From positions 62,001-126,000 of the forward strand of contig JADCFN010000005.1 in the NCBI GenBank assembly GCA_020249505.1: a stretch of DNA of 64,000 nucleotides. Direction: 5' to 3'. Made by a program: the position numbers and the translations under genes. The first letter of the stretch is position 1. The number at the start of each line of letters is the position of its first letter. Positions 36,686-45,729 of this stretch are shown here, one piece after another. Origin of the DNA: Roseomonas sp. GTDB taxonomy: Bacteria; Pseudomonadota; Alphaproteobacteria; Acetobacterales; Acetobacteraceae. The notes below the pieces were generated by a model. It searched no databases, was not told where the DNA came from, and saw only the letters and a list, made by a program, of their open reading frames with translations.

Positions 36686-37184
36686 ACGGATTGCGCTTTA
36701 TCCCGGTACTTTCGACCCGGTGACCAATGGCCATCTCGATATCATCGGTCGCGCCGCGCGCTTGGTTGATCGGCTGGTGATTGGCGTTGCCATCAATATC
36801 GGTAAGGGACCGCTGTTTGAATTGGCCGAGCGTGTTGAATTGGTGCAGGCGGAAGTGACGCCGATTGCGGCGCGCACCGGCACCGCAATTGAAGTGCGGC
36901 CATTCGAAGGCTTGCTGGTGGGTTTTGCGCGTGAAATTGGCGCCTGCATGATTGTGCGCGGGCTGCGCGCAGTGACCGATTTCGATTACGAATTCCAGAT
37001 GACCGGCATGAACCGCCGGCTGGATCAGGAAGTTGAAACTGTCTTTCTGATGGCGTCTGAAACCAATCAATTCATCGCCTCGCGCCTGGTGAAGGAAATT
37101 GCCAGGCTCGGTGGTGATATCAGCAGCTTCGTGCCGAAACTGACGCTGGAACGCACCATGGTGCGCGTCAAAGCCGGCGCCTAA
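36678..37184 (+). CDS. coaD: Phosphopantetheine adenylyltransferase
   Basis: CoaD makes dephospho-CoA from 4'-phosphopantetheine and ATP. Seen: [18 protein letters not shown] with the T/HxGH nucleotidyltransferase motif, [25 protein letters not shown]-type [14 protein letters not shown] and the closing [20 protein letters not shown]. Length 168 is usual. The ATG at 36678 is chosen since GGAGGAG sits 7 nt upstream; it lies inside the end of gyrA, so the two are coupled. Confidence 0.97.
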   Translation: MAERIALYPGTFDPVTNGHLDIIGRAARLVDRLVIGVAINIGKGPLFELAERVELVQAEVTPIAARTGTAIEVRPFEGLLVGFAREIGACMIVRGLRAVTDFDYEFQMTGMNRRLDQEVETVFLMASETNQFIASRLVKEIARLGGDISSFVPKLTLERTMVRVKAGA

Positions 37185-37199
37185 GGAAAGGAAAACCCC

Positions 37200-37751
37200 A
37201 TGCAACGCCGCCTTATGCTCGCCGCCGGTATGGGCGCCTTGGCCGCGCCTGCCCTGGCGCAGGCGAATGATCCGGAAAACACACTGTTCCTGGAATTGAA
37301 GGATGGGCGCGTGACCATCCAATTGCTGCCCGATCTGGCGCCGCGCCATGTGGAACGGATCAAGGTGCTGGCGCGGCGTGGCTTTTACGACAATACGCCC
37401 TTCCATCGCGTGATTGAGGGCTTCATGGCGCAAGGTGGTGATCCCACCGGCACCGGCACGGGTGGGTCGCCACTGCCCAATCTGGCTGCGGAATTCAGCC
37501 AGCCATCGCGTGCGCGGTTTCTGCGCGGCGTTTGCGGTATGGCGCGGTCTTCGGATCCGAATAGCGCCAATAGCCAATTCTTCATCATGTTTGCGCCGGC
37601 GCCTTCGCTCGATGGGCAATATACCATTTGGGGCCGCGTAACGGCGGGCATGGATGCGGTGGACAAGATCAAGCGCGGCGATCCGCCGAATGGGATTGTG
37701 CGTGGCCCGGATCGCTTGCGCAGCATGCGCGTGGCCGCTGATATTCGTTGA
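37200..37751 (+). CDS. Periplasmic cyclophilin-type peptidyl-prolyl isomerase
   Basis: The protein begins with a signal peptide (about residues 1-20, LMLAAGMGALAAPALAQ), then a cyclophilin domain with FYDNTPFHRVIEGFMAQGGD (catalytic arginine in HRV), GVCGMARSSDPNSANSQFFI and LDGQYTIWGRVTAGMDAVD. It should speed proline isomerisation of exported proteins. Length 183. The next gene is a near-copy without signal peptide. The pair follows coaD closely (15 bp), probably one transcript. Confidence 0.93.
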   Translation: MQRRLMLAAGMGALAAPALAQANDPENTLFLELKDGRVTIQLLPDLAPRHVERIKVLARRGFYDNTPFHRVIEGFMAQGGDPTGTGTGGSPLPNLAAEFSQPSRARFLRGVCGMARSSDPNSANSQFFIMFAPAPSLDGQYTIWGRVTAGMDAVDKIKRGDPPNGIVRGPDRLRSMRVAADIR

Positions 37752-37776
37752 GACCCGAACCGAAAGACCAGAAATA

Positions 37777-38286
37777 ATGTCAGAAACCGAAGCCCCTGCC
37801 GGGGATGCCGAAAACACCCTGCTCATGGAAATCGAGCATGGCACCATCACCATCAAGCTACGCCCCGATCTGGCGCCCCTGCATGTGGAACGGATCAAGA
37901 CCCTCGCGCGGCAAGGGTTCTACAACGACGTGCCCTTCCATCGCGTGATCGAAGGCTTTATGGCCCAAGGCGGTGATCCGACCGGCACCGGCACCGGTGG
38001 TTCGGATTTGCCGGATCTGCCGGCGGAATTCAGCGAGCCGTCGCGCGCGCGCTTCCTGCGCGGCGTTTGCGGCATGGCGCGCACCAGCAATCCCGATAGT
38101 GCGAATAGTCAATTCTTCATCATGTTCGCGCCCATCCCAAGCCTTGATGGCCAATATACCATTTGGGGTGAAGTAACCGCCGGCATGGATGCGGTGGACA
38201 AGATCAAGCGCGGTTCTGGTGGTTCCGGCATGGTGCAGGGGCCGGATAGGATTCGCAGCATGAAGGTTGCGGCGGATAACGCCTGA
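37777..38286 (+). CDS. Cytoplasmic cyclophilin-type peptidyl-prolyl isomerase
   Basis: This is a second cyclophilin, 169 residues, with FYNDVPFHRVIEGFMAQGGD, GVCGMARTSNPDSANSQFFI and LDGQYTIWGEVTAGMDAVD. It shares long blocks with the preceding gene but has no signal peptide, so it is cytoplasmic. The two probably arose by tandem duplication, one copy gaining or losing export. Start ATG 37777 (MSETEAPAGD) is preferred: the upstream frame overlaps the earlier gene and has no likeness to the family. The Shine-Dalgarno is weak. Confidence 0.92.
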   Translation: MSETEAPAGDAENTLLMEIEHGTITIKLRPDLAPLHVERIKTLARQGFYNDVPFHRVIEGFMAQGGDPTGTGTGGSDLPDLPAEFSEPSRARFLRGVCGMARTSNPDSANSQFFIMFAPIPSLDGQYTIWGEVTAGMDAVDKIKRGSGGSGMVQGPDRIRSMKVAADNA

Positions 38287-38339
38287 AGCCTGCTGTTGGT
38301 AAACGCGCGGCGCCGTGCTATGGCGCCCGCCTTGCGTGG

Positions 38340-38415
38340 GAGCTCGTAGCTCAGCTGGTAGAGCAACGGACTTTTAATCTGTAGGTCGAGGGTTCGAATC
38401 CCTCCGAGCTCACCA
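38340..38415 (+). tRNA. tRNA-Lys (anticodon TTT)
   Basis: A full cloverleaf is visible. Acceptor stem GAGCTCG pairs with CGAGCTC; the D arm is around AGCTCAGCTGGTAGAGC; the anticodon stem ACGGA/TCTGT has loop CTTTTAA (anticodon TTT, lysine); the T arm is GAGGG-TTCGAAT-CCCTC; the discriminator is A and CCA is encoded. It lies alone between the cyclophilin gene and the oligopeptide importer. Confidence 0.98.
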
Positions 38416-38500
38416 AAGATCCCCTCTGAATTTTGTCACGATAACACTGCCACGCGCGCCGCGATTTCCCGGGCTTTATGGCCGCGCGAAAGCGCATCCC

Positions 38501-39274
38501 TCAATCATAAGTCACCAGCCGCGCCGCGGCTTCCCGGTCATAGCCCTTGGAAGCCAGCAAAAGCTGGCGCGTATAGGCCTGTTGCGGGTCTTCACGGCGG
38601 AGGGTCGCGATATCCATTTCCTCCACGATCAGGCCGCGATTCATCACCGCCAGCCGGTCGCACATATGCGCAACCACCGCCAGATTATGGCTGACCAGAA
38701 TGATGGTCAGGCGCTGCGCCGTGCGCAGCCCGCGCAGCAGGTTCAGGATTTCCGCCTGTACGCTGACATCAAGCGCGCTGGTTGGTTCATCCAGCAGCAG
38801 CACCTTCGGTTCCAGCATCAGCGCGCGCGCAATGGCCACGCGCTGGCGTTGCCCGCCGGAAAGCTGATTGGGATAGCGGAAGCGAAAATTCACGCCTAAC
38901 CCAACATCAACCAAAGCCTTTTCAACCCTGGCGGCGACATCGCCTATGCCGTGGATTTCCAGCGGCTCGGACAAGGTGCGATCAACCGTATGGCGCGGAT
39001 GGAGCGATGCGTAAGGGTCCTGAAATACCATTTGCACCAGGCGCGGCAGGCGCGCATCACGCTGAGCGACATCAAGGCCATTGATGCTCGCCCCACCCGT
39101 CCAGTTGCGATTGAGCCCGGCCAAGGCGCGGAGCACGGTGGATTTGCCGCTGCCGCTTTCGCCCACTAGGCCGAAGCTTTCGCCTTCCGCCACGTCGAAG
39201 GAAATGCCGCGCACCGCATGTACCGCATCGCGGCCCTGCCCGAAGCTCACCACCAGATCGCGGATGGTGATCAT
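38501..39274 (-). CDS. Peptide/nickel-type ABC transporter ATP-binding protein (DppF-like)
   Basis: The ATPase has Walker A GESGSGKSTVLRALAG, signature [15 protein letters not shown], Walker B VLLLDEPTSALD and an H-loop ILVSHNLAVVAHMCD. It is the second of the two ATPases of a family 5 importer and lies last in the operon. Length 257 is on the short side, lacking the full oligopeptide C-terminal extension. It starts 3 bp after the upstream ATPase. The substrate (peptide, nickel or another small molecule) cannot be set from sequence. Confidence 0.9.
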   Translation of the reverse strand: MITIRDLVVSFGQGRDAVHAVRGISFDVAEGESFGLVGESGSGKSTVLRALAGLNRNWTGGASINGLDVAQRDARLPRLVQMVFQDPYASLHPRHTVDRTLSEPLEIHGIGDVAARVEKALVDVGLGVNFRFRYPNQLSGGQRQRVAIARALMLEPKVLLLDEPTSALDVSVQAEILNLLRGLRTAQRLTIILVSHNLAVVAHMCDRLAVMNRGLIVEEMDIATLRREDPQQAYTRQLLLASKGYDREAAARLVTYD

Positions 39275-39277
39275 CGC

Positions 39278-40114
39278 TTAGGCTTCCAGCCAGGTCGGGT
39301 CGCGCGACAGGGTCGGCAATTCCGCGCGGTCATCGGCAATGCGCGGCAGGCTGCGCAGCAGGCCTTGCGTATAAGGATGCGTCGCAGCAGCAAGATCACG
39401 CGCCGCGCGTTCTTCCACAACGCGGCCGGCATACATGACCAGAACCCGATCACAAAAACTGCCGACCAGATCAAGATCATGGCTGATGAAAATCAGCCCC
39501 ATGCCGCGGTTGGCCACAAGATCATCCAGAATGGCCAGAACCTGCATCTGCACCGTGACATCAAGCGCGCTGGTCGGTTCATCGGCAATCAGCAAATCGG
39601 GCTCGGGCACCAGCATCATCGCAATCATGATGCGCTGGCCCATGCCGCCTGAAACCTCATGCGGGTAGAGCCGCATCACGCGTTCCGGATCGCGGATGCG
39701 CACCGCTTCCAGCATCTCCAGCGCCTTGCACCGCGCCTCACGCGCGGAGAGCCCGCCATGGATGCGCGCCGCTTCCGCAATCTGCTGCCCGACTGTCATG
39801 ACAGGATTGAGCGAGTATTTCGGATCCTGCAGCACAAGCGAAATGCGCGCGCCACGAATGCCGCGCAATTGGCGGGCAGAGGCGCTGAGCAGATCAATTC
39901 CATCAAAGCTCAGCTTGCGCGCTTCCATCCGCGCCGCGGCCGGCAGCAGGCGCATGATGGCGCGCCCGGTAAGTGACTTGCCCGAACCGGATTCGCCCAC
40001 AATGCCAAGCCTTTCGCGCCCAAGGCTGAAGGACACACCGCGCACCGCATCAAACCGCCCGGTGGGGGTGGCGAAACTCACCCGCAAATCCTCGACTTCC
40101 AGCAGCGGCTTCAT
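39278..40114 (-). CDS. Peptide/nickel-type ABC transporter ATP-binding protein (DppD-like)
   Basis: First ATPase of the importer. Seen: Walker A GESGSGKSLTGRAIM, VLQDPKYSLNPVMTVGQQIA, signature VSGGMGQRIMIAMML, Walker B LLIADEPTSALDVTVQ and FISHDLDLVGSFCD, then a short C-terminal tail. The ATG at 40114 (MKPLLEVEDL) overlaps the stop of the permease gene; an earlier in-frame start would lie inside that gene. Length 278. Note signature VSGGMGQR in place of the more usual LSGGMRQR. Confidence 0.9.
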   Translation of the reverse strand: MKPLLEVEDLRVSFATPTGRFDAVRGVSFSLGRERLGIVGESGSGKSLTGRAIMRLLPAAARMEARKLSFDGIDLLSASARQLRGIRGARISLVLQDPKYSLNPVMTVGQQIAEAARIHGGLSAREARCKALEMLEAVRIRDPERVMRLYPHEVSGGMGQRIMIAMMLVPEPDLLIADEPTSALDVTVQMQVLAILDDLVANRGMGLIFISHDLDLVGSFCDRVLVMYAGRVVEERAARDLAAATHPYTQGLLRSLPRIADDRAELPTLSRDPTWLEA

Positions 40115-41028
40115 TTCTTCTGCCTTGGATCGAGCACATCGCGCAGCCCATCGCCCAAAAGATTGAAGGCAAGGCTCACGATGAAAATCGCAAGCCCCGG
40201 AATGGTTGCGACCCACCATTGATCCAGAATATAGCGGCGCCCGGAAGAAACCATGGCCCCCCATTCCGCCATGGGCGGCTGAGCGCCCAGGCCCAAAAAA
40301 CCAAGCCCAGCCGCGGTCAGGATAATGCCCGCCATATCAAGTGTTACGCGCACAGTCAGCGAAGAAACACAAAGCGGCATGACATGCCGGAACAGGATGC
40401 GCCCGGTTCCCGCCCCCTGGATGCGCGCCACCGCGATAAAATCACTATTACGGATGGTCATTGTCTCGGCCCGCGCGATGCGCGCATAGGGCGGCCAGGA
40501 AGTAAGTGCGATGGCGATGACCGCATTCTCAATGCCAGGACCCAAGGCGGCCACAAAAGCAAGCGCCAGTATAAGGCTTGGGAAAGCCAAGAAGACATCT
40601 GTGATGCGCATCAGCGCGGCATCAAGCCAGCCGCCCAGATAGCCCGCTGCGGTGCCGACAATGAGCCCAATAGGCGCGGCAATCAGTGCGACCAGCACCA
40701 CAATGTAAAGCGTCACGCGCGCGCCATAGATGATGCGCGAAAGGATATCGCGCCCGAATTCATCCGTGCCCAGCAAATGTGTGCCTGTGCCGGGCGGCAG
40801 TAACCGTTGTGCCAGATTCTGTTCATGCGGGTGATACGGCGCAATCCAGGGTGCCAGCACCGCAATCACGATAAGCGCCAGCACAATCACAAGCCCAAGC
40901 AATGCGAGGCGATTTTGCCGGAACTGCAGCCAGCCGCGATAAGCCTGACCAAGCTTCGCTTCGCGGCGGGAGCGTGGCGTTTCAGAAAGCAGCCGGGCGC
41001 GCCAGCGGGGTTCGGAAGTGCTGCTCAT
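40111..41028 (-). CDS. Peptide/nickel-type ABC transporter permease (DppC-like)
   Basis: This inner-membrane permease has a first membrane segment near residue 45 (LALLGLVIVLALIVIAVLAP), HLLGTDEFGRDILSRIIYGA, the typical DppC/OppC signature, five further segments, and the ATPase-coupling EAA loop AETMTIRNSDFIAVARIQGA. Length 305. Overlaps both neighbours by ATGA junctions, so it is made together with the DppB-like permease and the ATPases. Confidence 0.92.
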   Translation of the reverse strand: MSSTSEPRWRARLLSETPRSRREAKLGQAYRGWLQFRQNRLALLGLVIVLALIVIAVLAPWIAPYHPHEQNLAQRLLPPGTGTHLLGTDEFGRDILSRIIYGARVTLYIVVLVALIAAPIGLIVGTAAGYLGGWLDAALMRITDVFLAFPSLILALAFVAALGPGIENAVIAIALTSWPPYARIARAETMTIRNSDFIAVARIQGAGTGRILFRHVMPLCVSSLTVRVTLDMAGIILTAAGLGFLGLGAQPPMAEWGAMVSSGRRYILDQWWVATIPGLAIFIVSLAFNLLGDGLRDVLDPRQKK

Positions 41029-42044
41029 TTCGCGCGCGGGTCCAGCAGGCGATAAAGCAGGTCAGACAAAAGATTGATGCCGACAAAGATCAACCCGACA
41101 ACAATCGTGGCTCCCAGCACCGCATTCATATCGGCAGCCAGCAGCGCCGTTGTCAGGTAGCGGCCAAGCCCGGGCCAGGCAAAGACGGTTTCGGTTAGCA
41201 CCGCCCCTTCCAGCAGCCGCGCATAGGAAAGTGCAATCACGGTCACCAGCGGGACGGAGACATTGCGCAAGGCATGCACCCAAATAATACGTGCTTCTGA
41301 CACGCCCTTGGCGCGTGCGGTGATGATGTATTCCTGATTGAGCTGTTCCAGCATGAAGCTGCGCGTCATGCGCGCGATATAAGCGATGGAGAAATAGCCC
41401 AGCACAGCCGAAGGCAACACAACATGGCCGAAGGCGTTCCAGAATACCTCCCACTCCTGCGCAATCGCCGCATCAATTAGGATCACACCGGTGACGACGG
41501 GCACCATATCCTCGAAGAAAACACTAAGCCGTCCTGGACCCTGCACCCAGCCAAGAATACCGTAGAAGACTAGTAACCCGATAATGCCAAGCCAGAAGAT
41601 CGGCACGGAATAGCCAACAAGCCCGACAACGCGCACCAGCTGATCCGGCCAGCGATCCTGCCAAACGGCGCCCGCAATGCCCATGGGTACGCCAAGCGCC
41701 ACACCGATGATGGTGGCGAAGGTGGCAAGTTCCAATGTGGCTGGAAAGACGCGCTTGATGTCTTCGATCACCGGCCGATTGGTCACCAGGGATTGGCCAA
41801 AATCGCCCGCGGCCATTTTCTGCACATAGACCCAGAATTGCCACCAAAGGGGTTGGTCGAGCCCGAGCTCTCGTTTCACCGCTTCATAGACATCGCGCGG
41901 TGCCTGGTCGCCAACGACCGCGAGCACAGGATCAATCGGCACCACGCGCCCGATGAAGAAAGTGACCGCCAGCAATCCAAGCAGCGTCAGGGCAACCTGA
42001 AACAGGAAGCCTGAGCTTTGGCGCAGGGCAATACTCGCCTTCAC
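41025..42044 (-). CDS. Peptide/nickel-type ABC transporter permease (DppB-like)
   Basis: Partner permease. Seen: an N-terminal membrane helix (FQVALTLLGLLAVTFFIGRV), the periplasmic segment VKRELGLDQPLWWQFWVYV, and the coupling loop FMLEQLNQEYIITARAKGVS, with six membrane segments overall. The GTG at 42044 (VKASIALRQS) is chosen since it lies 1 nt after the stop of the binding-protein gene with AAGGGA upstream. An ATG at 42101 would overlap that gene by 56 bp. With the GTG start the length is 339. Confidence 0.88.
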   Translation of the reverse strand: MKASIALRQSSGFLFQVALTLLGLLAVTFFIGRVVPIDPVLAVVGDQAPRDVYEAVKRELGLDQPLWWQFWVYVQKMAAGDFGQSLVTNRPVIEDIKRVFPATLELATFATIIGVALGVPMGIAGAVWQDRWPDQLVRVVGLVGYSVPIFWLGIIGLLVFYGILGWVQGPGRLSVFFEDMVPVVTGVILIDAAIAQEWEVFWNAFGHVVLPSAVLGYFSIAYIARMTRSFMLEQLNQEYIITARAKGVSEARIIWVHALRNVSVPLVTVIALSYARLLEGAVLTETVFAWPGLGRYLTTALLAADMNAVLGATIVVGLIFVGINLLSDLLYRLLDPRAK

Positions 42045-42045
42045 C

Positions 42046-43656
42046 TTATCCCTTGGTCGCACGCCAAAGAATTGCCGAAAGCCCGGGTGAGCTTGCGGCA
42101 TAGCCCGTCAGGTTGCTGCGTACGGCGACCTGCACCTGCTGCTGCGCAAATACCGCGAAGGGTGACGTGCCCATGAATTCTGCCTGGATCTGCCGATAGA
42201 TCGCAGCACGCGCATTCTGGTCCCTCTCGCGCATCGCCGCTTCCGTCCGCGCAGTCAGTTCTGGAATATTCCAGTTATTGCGCCAGGTAAGCTTGCCTGG
42301 ATTATTCGCCCCGGGCGGGTTATGCGCGAAACTATCGGCATTGTAGTGAGGATCAGGATAGCCCAGGCCCCAAATGCCGATGAAAAGCTGATGGTTGCGC
42401 GCACGGAATTTGGCCAGCACCTGCGCACCCGTTGCCGGCAACACTTCAAGCGTCACGCCGCCACGGGCGAAGCTTGCCTGCAAGGCCTGCGCAACATCAA
42501 GCGATGGAAAGGTATTCGCCGTATCCATGGTCAGGCGAATGCCATTGGGATGTCCCGCTTCGGCAAGCAAGGCGCGCGCGCGCGTCGGGTCAAAGCGCCA
42601 GGGGCGTTCATTCACCTCACCCAGGATGGCGCGTGGAATGAAGGATTGGTGCGGAAACACCTGGCCCGGTAGCAGGTTATTCGCAATCGCATCATAATCC
42701 ACCAGATGCTTCAGCGCTTCGATCACGCGCGGATTGGACAGGATCGGGTCCCCAAGATTCGCGCTGAAATACTGGATGGTGCCGCGCGGAAATTCCTGGA
42801 TGGTGATGCCCGGCCGGCCACGCAACGCGGCGATATCCGTGGGCGTCAGGTTGCGCGCCACATCCACATCACCGCGTTCCAGCAGCAGGCGTTGGGTGGC
42901 GGCTTCCGGCACGTGCCGCACGATCACGCGCTGCATATTGGCCCGGCCACGCCACCAGCCATCATTGCGGTCCAGCGTATAGCTTTCATTGGGCTGATAC
43001 CGCGTCAGGCGAAAAGCGCCAGAACCCGCTGAATTGCGATTGAGCCAGGTATTGCCGCGATCCTCCCCCGCGTTTTGCAGCACAAGCTTGCTATCCAGTA
43101 CTGACGCAATGGTCGCCGTGAACAGGTTTTGGATAAGCGTTGGCGCATAGGCTTCATTGAAGGTGACCTGCACTTCAAAATCGCCGGTCTGCCGCACGGT
43201 CTGTTCAATGTTATCCGCCGTCAGCCCGACCGAACGATACATGAAGGCCGGCGTGCGATTGATTTGCAGCGGCCGGCGGAGCGAAAACGCCACATCTTCC
43301 GCCGTCAGCGGATTGCCGGAATGAAAGCGCACCCCTTGGCGAATGCGGAAGGTGAAGGTCTTGCCATCGGCGGAAATCGTGAAGCTTTCCGCAAGCCCCG
43401 GCAGCAATTCGGCGCTTGGCTTGGAATCATCAATGATGAAAAGCTGATCATAGACATTCTTCAGCAGATCGCTGCCGGTGACTTCGAAGGAATGATGCGG
43501 GTCCAGCGCGACAAGATCATCAATCTGCGCGGCAATAACAAGCGCATTGCGTGGCGTTTGCTGAGCTTCCGCCGGACGCGCACCGGGCAAAGCCGCAGCC
43601 GCCAGACTGGCCGCGCCAGCAGTGAACAAGGCGCGCTTGGACATTTGGGGATTCAT
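42046..43656 (-). CDS. Family 5 extracellular solute-binding protein of the Dpp-like importer
   Basis: The first gene of the operon encodes the periplasmic receptor. Seen: a signal peptide (SKRALFTAGAASLAAAALP, cleavage near AEAQ), then SBP_bac_5 features: VYDQLFIIDDSKPSAELLPG, FRIRQGVRFHSGNPLTAEDV, VIEALKHLVDYDAIANNLLP and IGIWGLGYPDPHYNADSFAH. The ATG at 43656 has GGAGAC 7 nt upstream; the frame opens 78 bp earlier but without a signal-like start. Length 536 is normal for the family. Substrates of such systems range from peptides to glutathione, nickel or opines; nothing here picks one. Confidence 0.92.
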   Translation of the reverse strand: MNPQMSKRALFTAGAASLAAAALPGARPAEAQQTPRNALVIAAQIDDLVALDPHHSFEVTGSDLLKNVYDQLFIIDDSKPSAELLPGLAESFTISADGKTFTFRIRQGVRFHSGNPLTAEDVAFSLRRPLQINRTPAFMYRSVGLTADNIEQTVRQTGDFEVQVTFNEAYAPTLIQNLFTATIASVLDSKLVLQNAGEDRGNTWLNRNSAGSGAFRLTRYQPNESYTLDRNDGWWRGRANMQRVIVRHVPEAATQRLLLERGDVDVARNLTPTDIAALRGRPGITIQEFPRGTIQYFSANLGDPILSNPRVIEALKHLVDYDAIANNLLPGQVFPHQSFIPRAILGEVNERPWRFDPTRARALLAEAGHPNGIRLTMDTANTFPSLDVAQALQASFARGGVTLEVLPATGAQVLAKFRARNHQLFIGIWGLGYPDPHYNADSFAHNPPGANNPGKLTWRNNWNIPELTARTEAAMRERDQNARAAIYRQIQAEFMGTSPFAVFAQQQVQVAVRSNLTGYAASSPGLSAILWRATKG

Positions 43657-44093
43657 GATTGTGTCTCCGGCTTCAGACTTGAGTAATTCGTGGCATCCGA
43701 TAAAGCCCAATGTCAACGCCTTGAACCAGCGCATGTTTTTGCCTGCGGCATGCGCTGGCCTTAATCATTTCGCACGCCATCGCATGCTTCTCATTACAAA
43801 CAGGCACTTGCGGCCGTTTGCGCCATAGGATGGCGTCAGGCGGCGGACATCCCATGCGGGAATGATTGAGGCATTTGCCCGTGTAAGCCGGGTCTATAGA
43901 GGCGCTATCGCCATCGCGCCGTAAGCCATGGCGGCCGGCAGGCGCCGACAAGACCTTGGTCTGAGCCGATCAGCAACGCACAATCTCCAGGCGCGCGACG
44001 TGAGAGAGTACAGGCTGCACCTGAGTCTGATGTATTAAGCTAACCGAAGGGGCCCCGCTTCTCCAGCAAGGCCGGTTTAAGGCCCTTCGGAGG
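43657..44093. other. Intergenic region with no clear gene
   Basis: This 437-bp gap lies between the importer operon and the FlaG-like gene, both on the minus strand. A consensus -35 TTGACA (minus strand, 43716-43711) precedes the binding-protein gene, but no good -10 follows at 17 bp. I find no convincing coding frame or structured RNA, apart from the hairpin at 44044-44090. Confidence 0.55.
44044..44090 (-). terminator. Inverted repeat just after the FlaG-like gene, possible terminator
   Basis: CCGAAGGGGCC at 44044-44054 and GGCCCTTCGG at 44081-44090 form a stem of about ten pairs with one bulge and a 26-nt loop. It starts 3 bp after the minus-strand stop codon. It lacks a T-run, so Rho-independent termination is uncertain. 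Confidence 0.4.
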
Positions 44094-44513
44094 TTACGCG
44101 ACGCGGTCTACGCCCGGGCGACCGCTATCAGCAACGCTCACACGCTCAGCCGCAGGCAGGGGGGACTCTTCCAAAGGCGGGAGCCCCGGCCCCGACTTCA
44201 GGAGAGATTCAGCCGATTGCCCATTCGGCGAAATATAGCTTGGTAAATCAACACCATAGACAACAGCGGCACGATACGCCTCAAGCTCCCGCGGAGTCGG
44301 GACACTGACCGCGACCTTCCCAGTCGTGTCGCGAAATTCAATCACCAGAACGCCCAAATCGCGGTCAACCCTAAGGCGCGGATTTGCCGGCCCAACCTCT
44401 TGTGAGGGTGTTGGGGGCGCCGAACCGGCAGCACGGTCGGGCCCGACGTTCGCCGCAAGCGGACGGCTCACATCTCTACCGGCGCTTTGGTGAACAACTA
44501 GATCCCGCATCAT
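44094..44513 (-). CDS. Hypothetical protein with a FlaG-like segment
   Basis: This 139-residue protein is not firmly recognised. The middle (about residues 55-90) reads NPRLRVDRDLGVLVIEFRDT, then VAVSVPTPRELEAYR, which resembles the FlaG core (a strand pair with a D-x-x-T-G-x-V turn). The flanks are low-complexity and rich in Pro, Gly, Ser and Asp. The ATG at 44513 has GGAGG 9 nt upstream, which supports a real gene. No flagellar gene is nearby. The upstream 230 bp (44514-44743) are AT-rich and probably carry its promoter. It may be an isolated flagellin-associated gene, or a protein of unknown role. Confidence 0.55.
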   Translation of the reverse strand: MMRDLVVHQSAGRDVSRPLAANVGPDRAAGSAPPTPSQEVGPANPRLRVDRDLGVLVIEFRDTTGKVAVSVPTPRELEAYRAAVVYGVDLPSYISPNGQSAESLLKSGPGLPPLEESPLPAAERVSVADSGRPGVDRVA

Positions 44514-44743
44514 TGATCGATACCTCCGAACCCCTTTTAACCGCAAACCATTCATATAGTCAAGAAAGTTAGCAAGTTCCTTGACGCTGGGGTTTGTCCA
44601 GCATTCGGGGGTTGTTGGCCGGCTAGCCCTTCCTCAGAAGGGAAACTCGTTTTTAAGTATCTGTTTTTATTGAAAATATTCCGCCTTCGATACCAAACCG
44701 CGCCCCAGATGTTGCAATGCACCGGCTTAGGCTGAACCACGCC

Positions 44744-45634
44744 TCACCCTAAAACGCGTTTCGCCACCACATCAAGCTTGGCCAGTAATTCCGGGTCGCG
44801 CTTTTCGGGTGCCGTGATCAGAGCATATTCCAGGGCGCGGTCGCAGCCGGCGGGGCAAGGGCCGCGCCTGGCGCCAAGCGCGGGCACCACATTCTGGACC
44901 AAGGCGCGCGCCTTATCGGCATTGGAAAACAGCACCTTCACCACCTGATCCACCGTCACCGCGTCATGGTCAGGGTGCCAGCAATCAAAATCCGTCACCA
45001 TGGCAACGGTGGCGTAGCAAAGCTCCGCCTCACGCGCGAGTTTCGCTTCCGGCATATTGGTCATGCCGATCACGCTGCAGCCCCAGGCGCGGTAGAGTTC
45101 ACTTTCCGCCTTTGTGCTGAATTGCGGGCCTTCCATGACCAGGTAGGTGCCTCCGCGTGTGACGGGCAGCGCCAGCTTGCGGGCGGCCGTTTCCAGCGCA
45201 TCACCAAGCCTAGGGCAGACCGGATGTGCCACCGAGACATGCGCGACACAGCCGGTGCCGAAGAAGGATTTCTCGCGCGCGAAGCTTCGGTCAATAAATT
45301 GGTCCACAATCACGAAATGACCGGGCGGTAAATCTTCCCGTAGCGACCCCACGGCGGAAAGGGAGATGATTTCCGTGCAGCCAATCCGCTTCAACGCATC
45401 AATATTGGCCCGGTAATTGAGTGCGGAGGGCGGGATGGGATGGCCGCGGCCATGGCGCGGCAGGAAGGCGCAGGGTACGCCGTAAAGTCGCCCGATCAGG
45501 ATTTCATCCGAAGGATCGCCCCAAGGGGTACGCACCTTCACCCAGCGGCGATCTTCCAGCCCTTCCATGTCATAAAGCCCGGAACCGCCGATCAGGCCGA
45601 TCATGGGTTGGATGCTGGGTTCGGTCTGGGTCAT
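44744..45634 (-). CDS. mtnP: S-methyl-5'-thioadenosine phosphorylase
   Basis: MtnP cleaves methylthioadenosine, the by-product of polyamine and homoserine-lactone synthesis, to adenine and methylthioribose-1-phosphate. Seen: IGLIGGSGLYDMEGLEDRRW, CAFLPRHGRGHPIPPSALNY, GGTYLVMEGPQFSTKAESEL, GCSVIGMTNMPEAKLAREAE, and ATVAMVTDFDCWHPDHDAVT, in family order. The start is ambiguous: TTG 45652, ATG 45643 and ATG 45634 are in frame; the last has GGA at a usable distance. Length about 296. Divergent from the small lipoprotein gene. Confidence 0.93.
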   Translation of the reverse strand: MTQTEPSIQPMIGLIGGSGLYDMEGLEDRRWVKVRTPWGDPSDEILIGRLYGVPCAFLPRHGRGHPIPPSALNYRANIDALKRIGCTEIISLSAVGSLREDLPPGHFVIVDQFIDRSFAREKSFFGTGCVAHVSVAHPVCPRLGDALETAARKLALPVTRGGTYLVMEGPQFSTKAESELYRAWGCSVIGMTNMPEAKLAREAELCYATVAMVTDFDCWHPDHDAVTVDQVVKVLFSNADKARALVQNVVPALGARRGPCPAGCDRALEYALITAPEKRDPELLAKLDVVAKRVLG

Positions 45635-45729
45635 GGCGGGCATTCCGTTCAAGGCTTGGATGGCCGCGCCTTTAGCCCAGACAGGGCTTTCATGCTAACC
45701 CTGGCATTTATGTTCAAGGAGAATGCGGC

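Noticed and set aside
36573-37898. Long minus-strand frame across coaD and the cyclophilin genes
   Set aside because: It spans three genuine plus-strand genes and has the same His/Arg-rich shadow composition.
43673-43951. Minus-strand frame of about 92 codons upstream of the binding-protein gene
   Set aside because: It overlaps the promoter side of the importer operon, has no Shine-Dalgarno and no likeness to a known protein.
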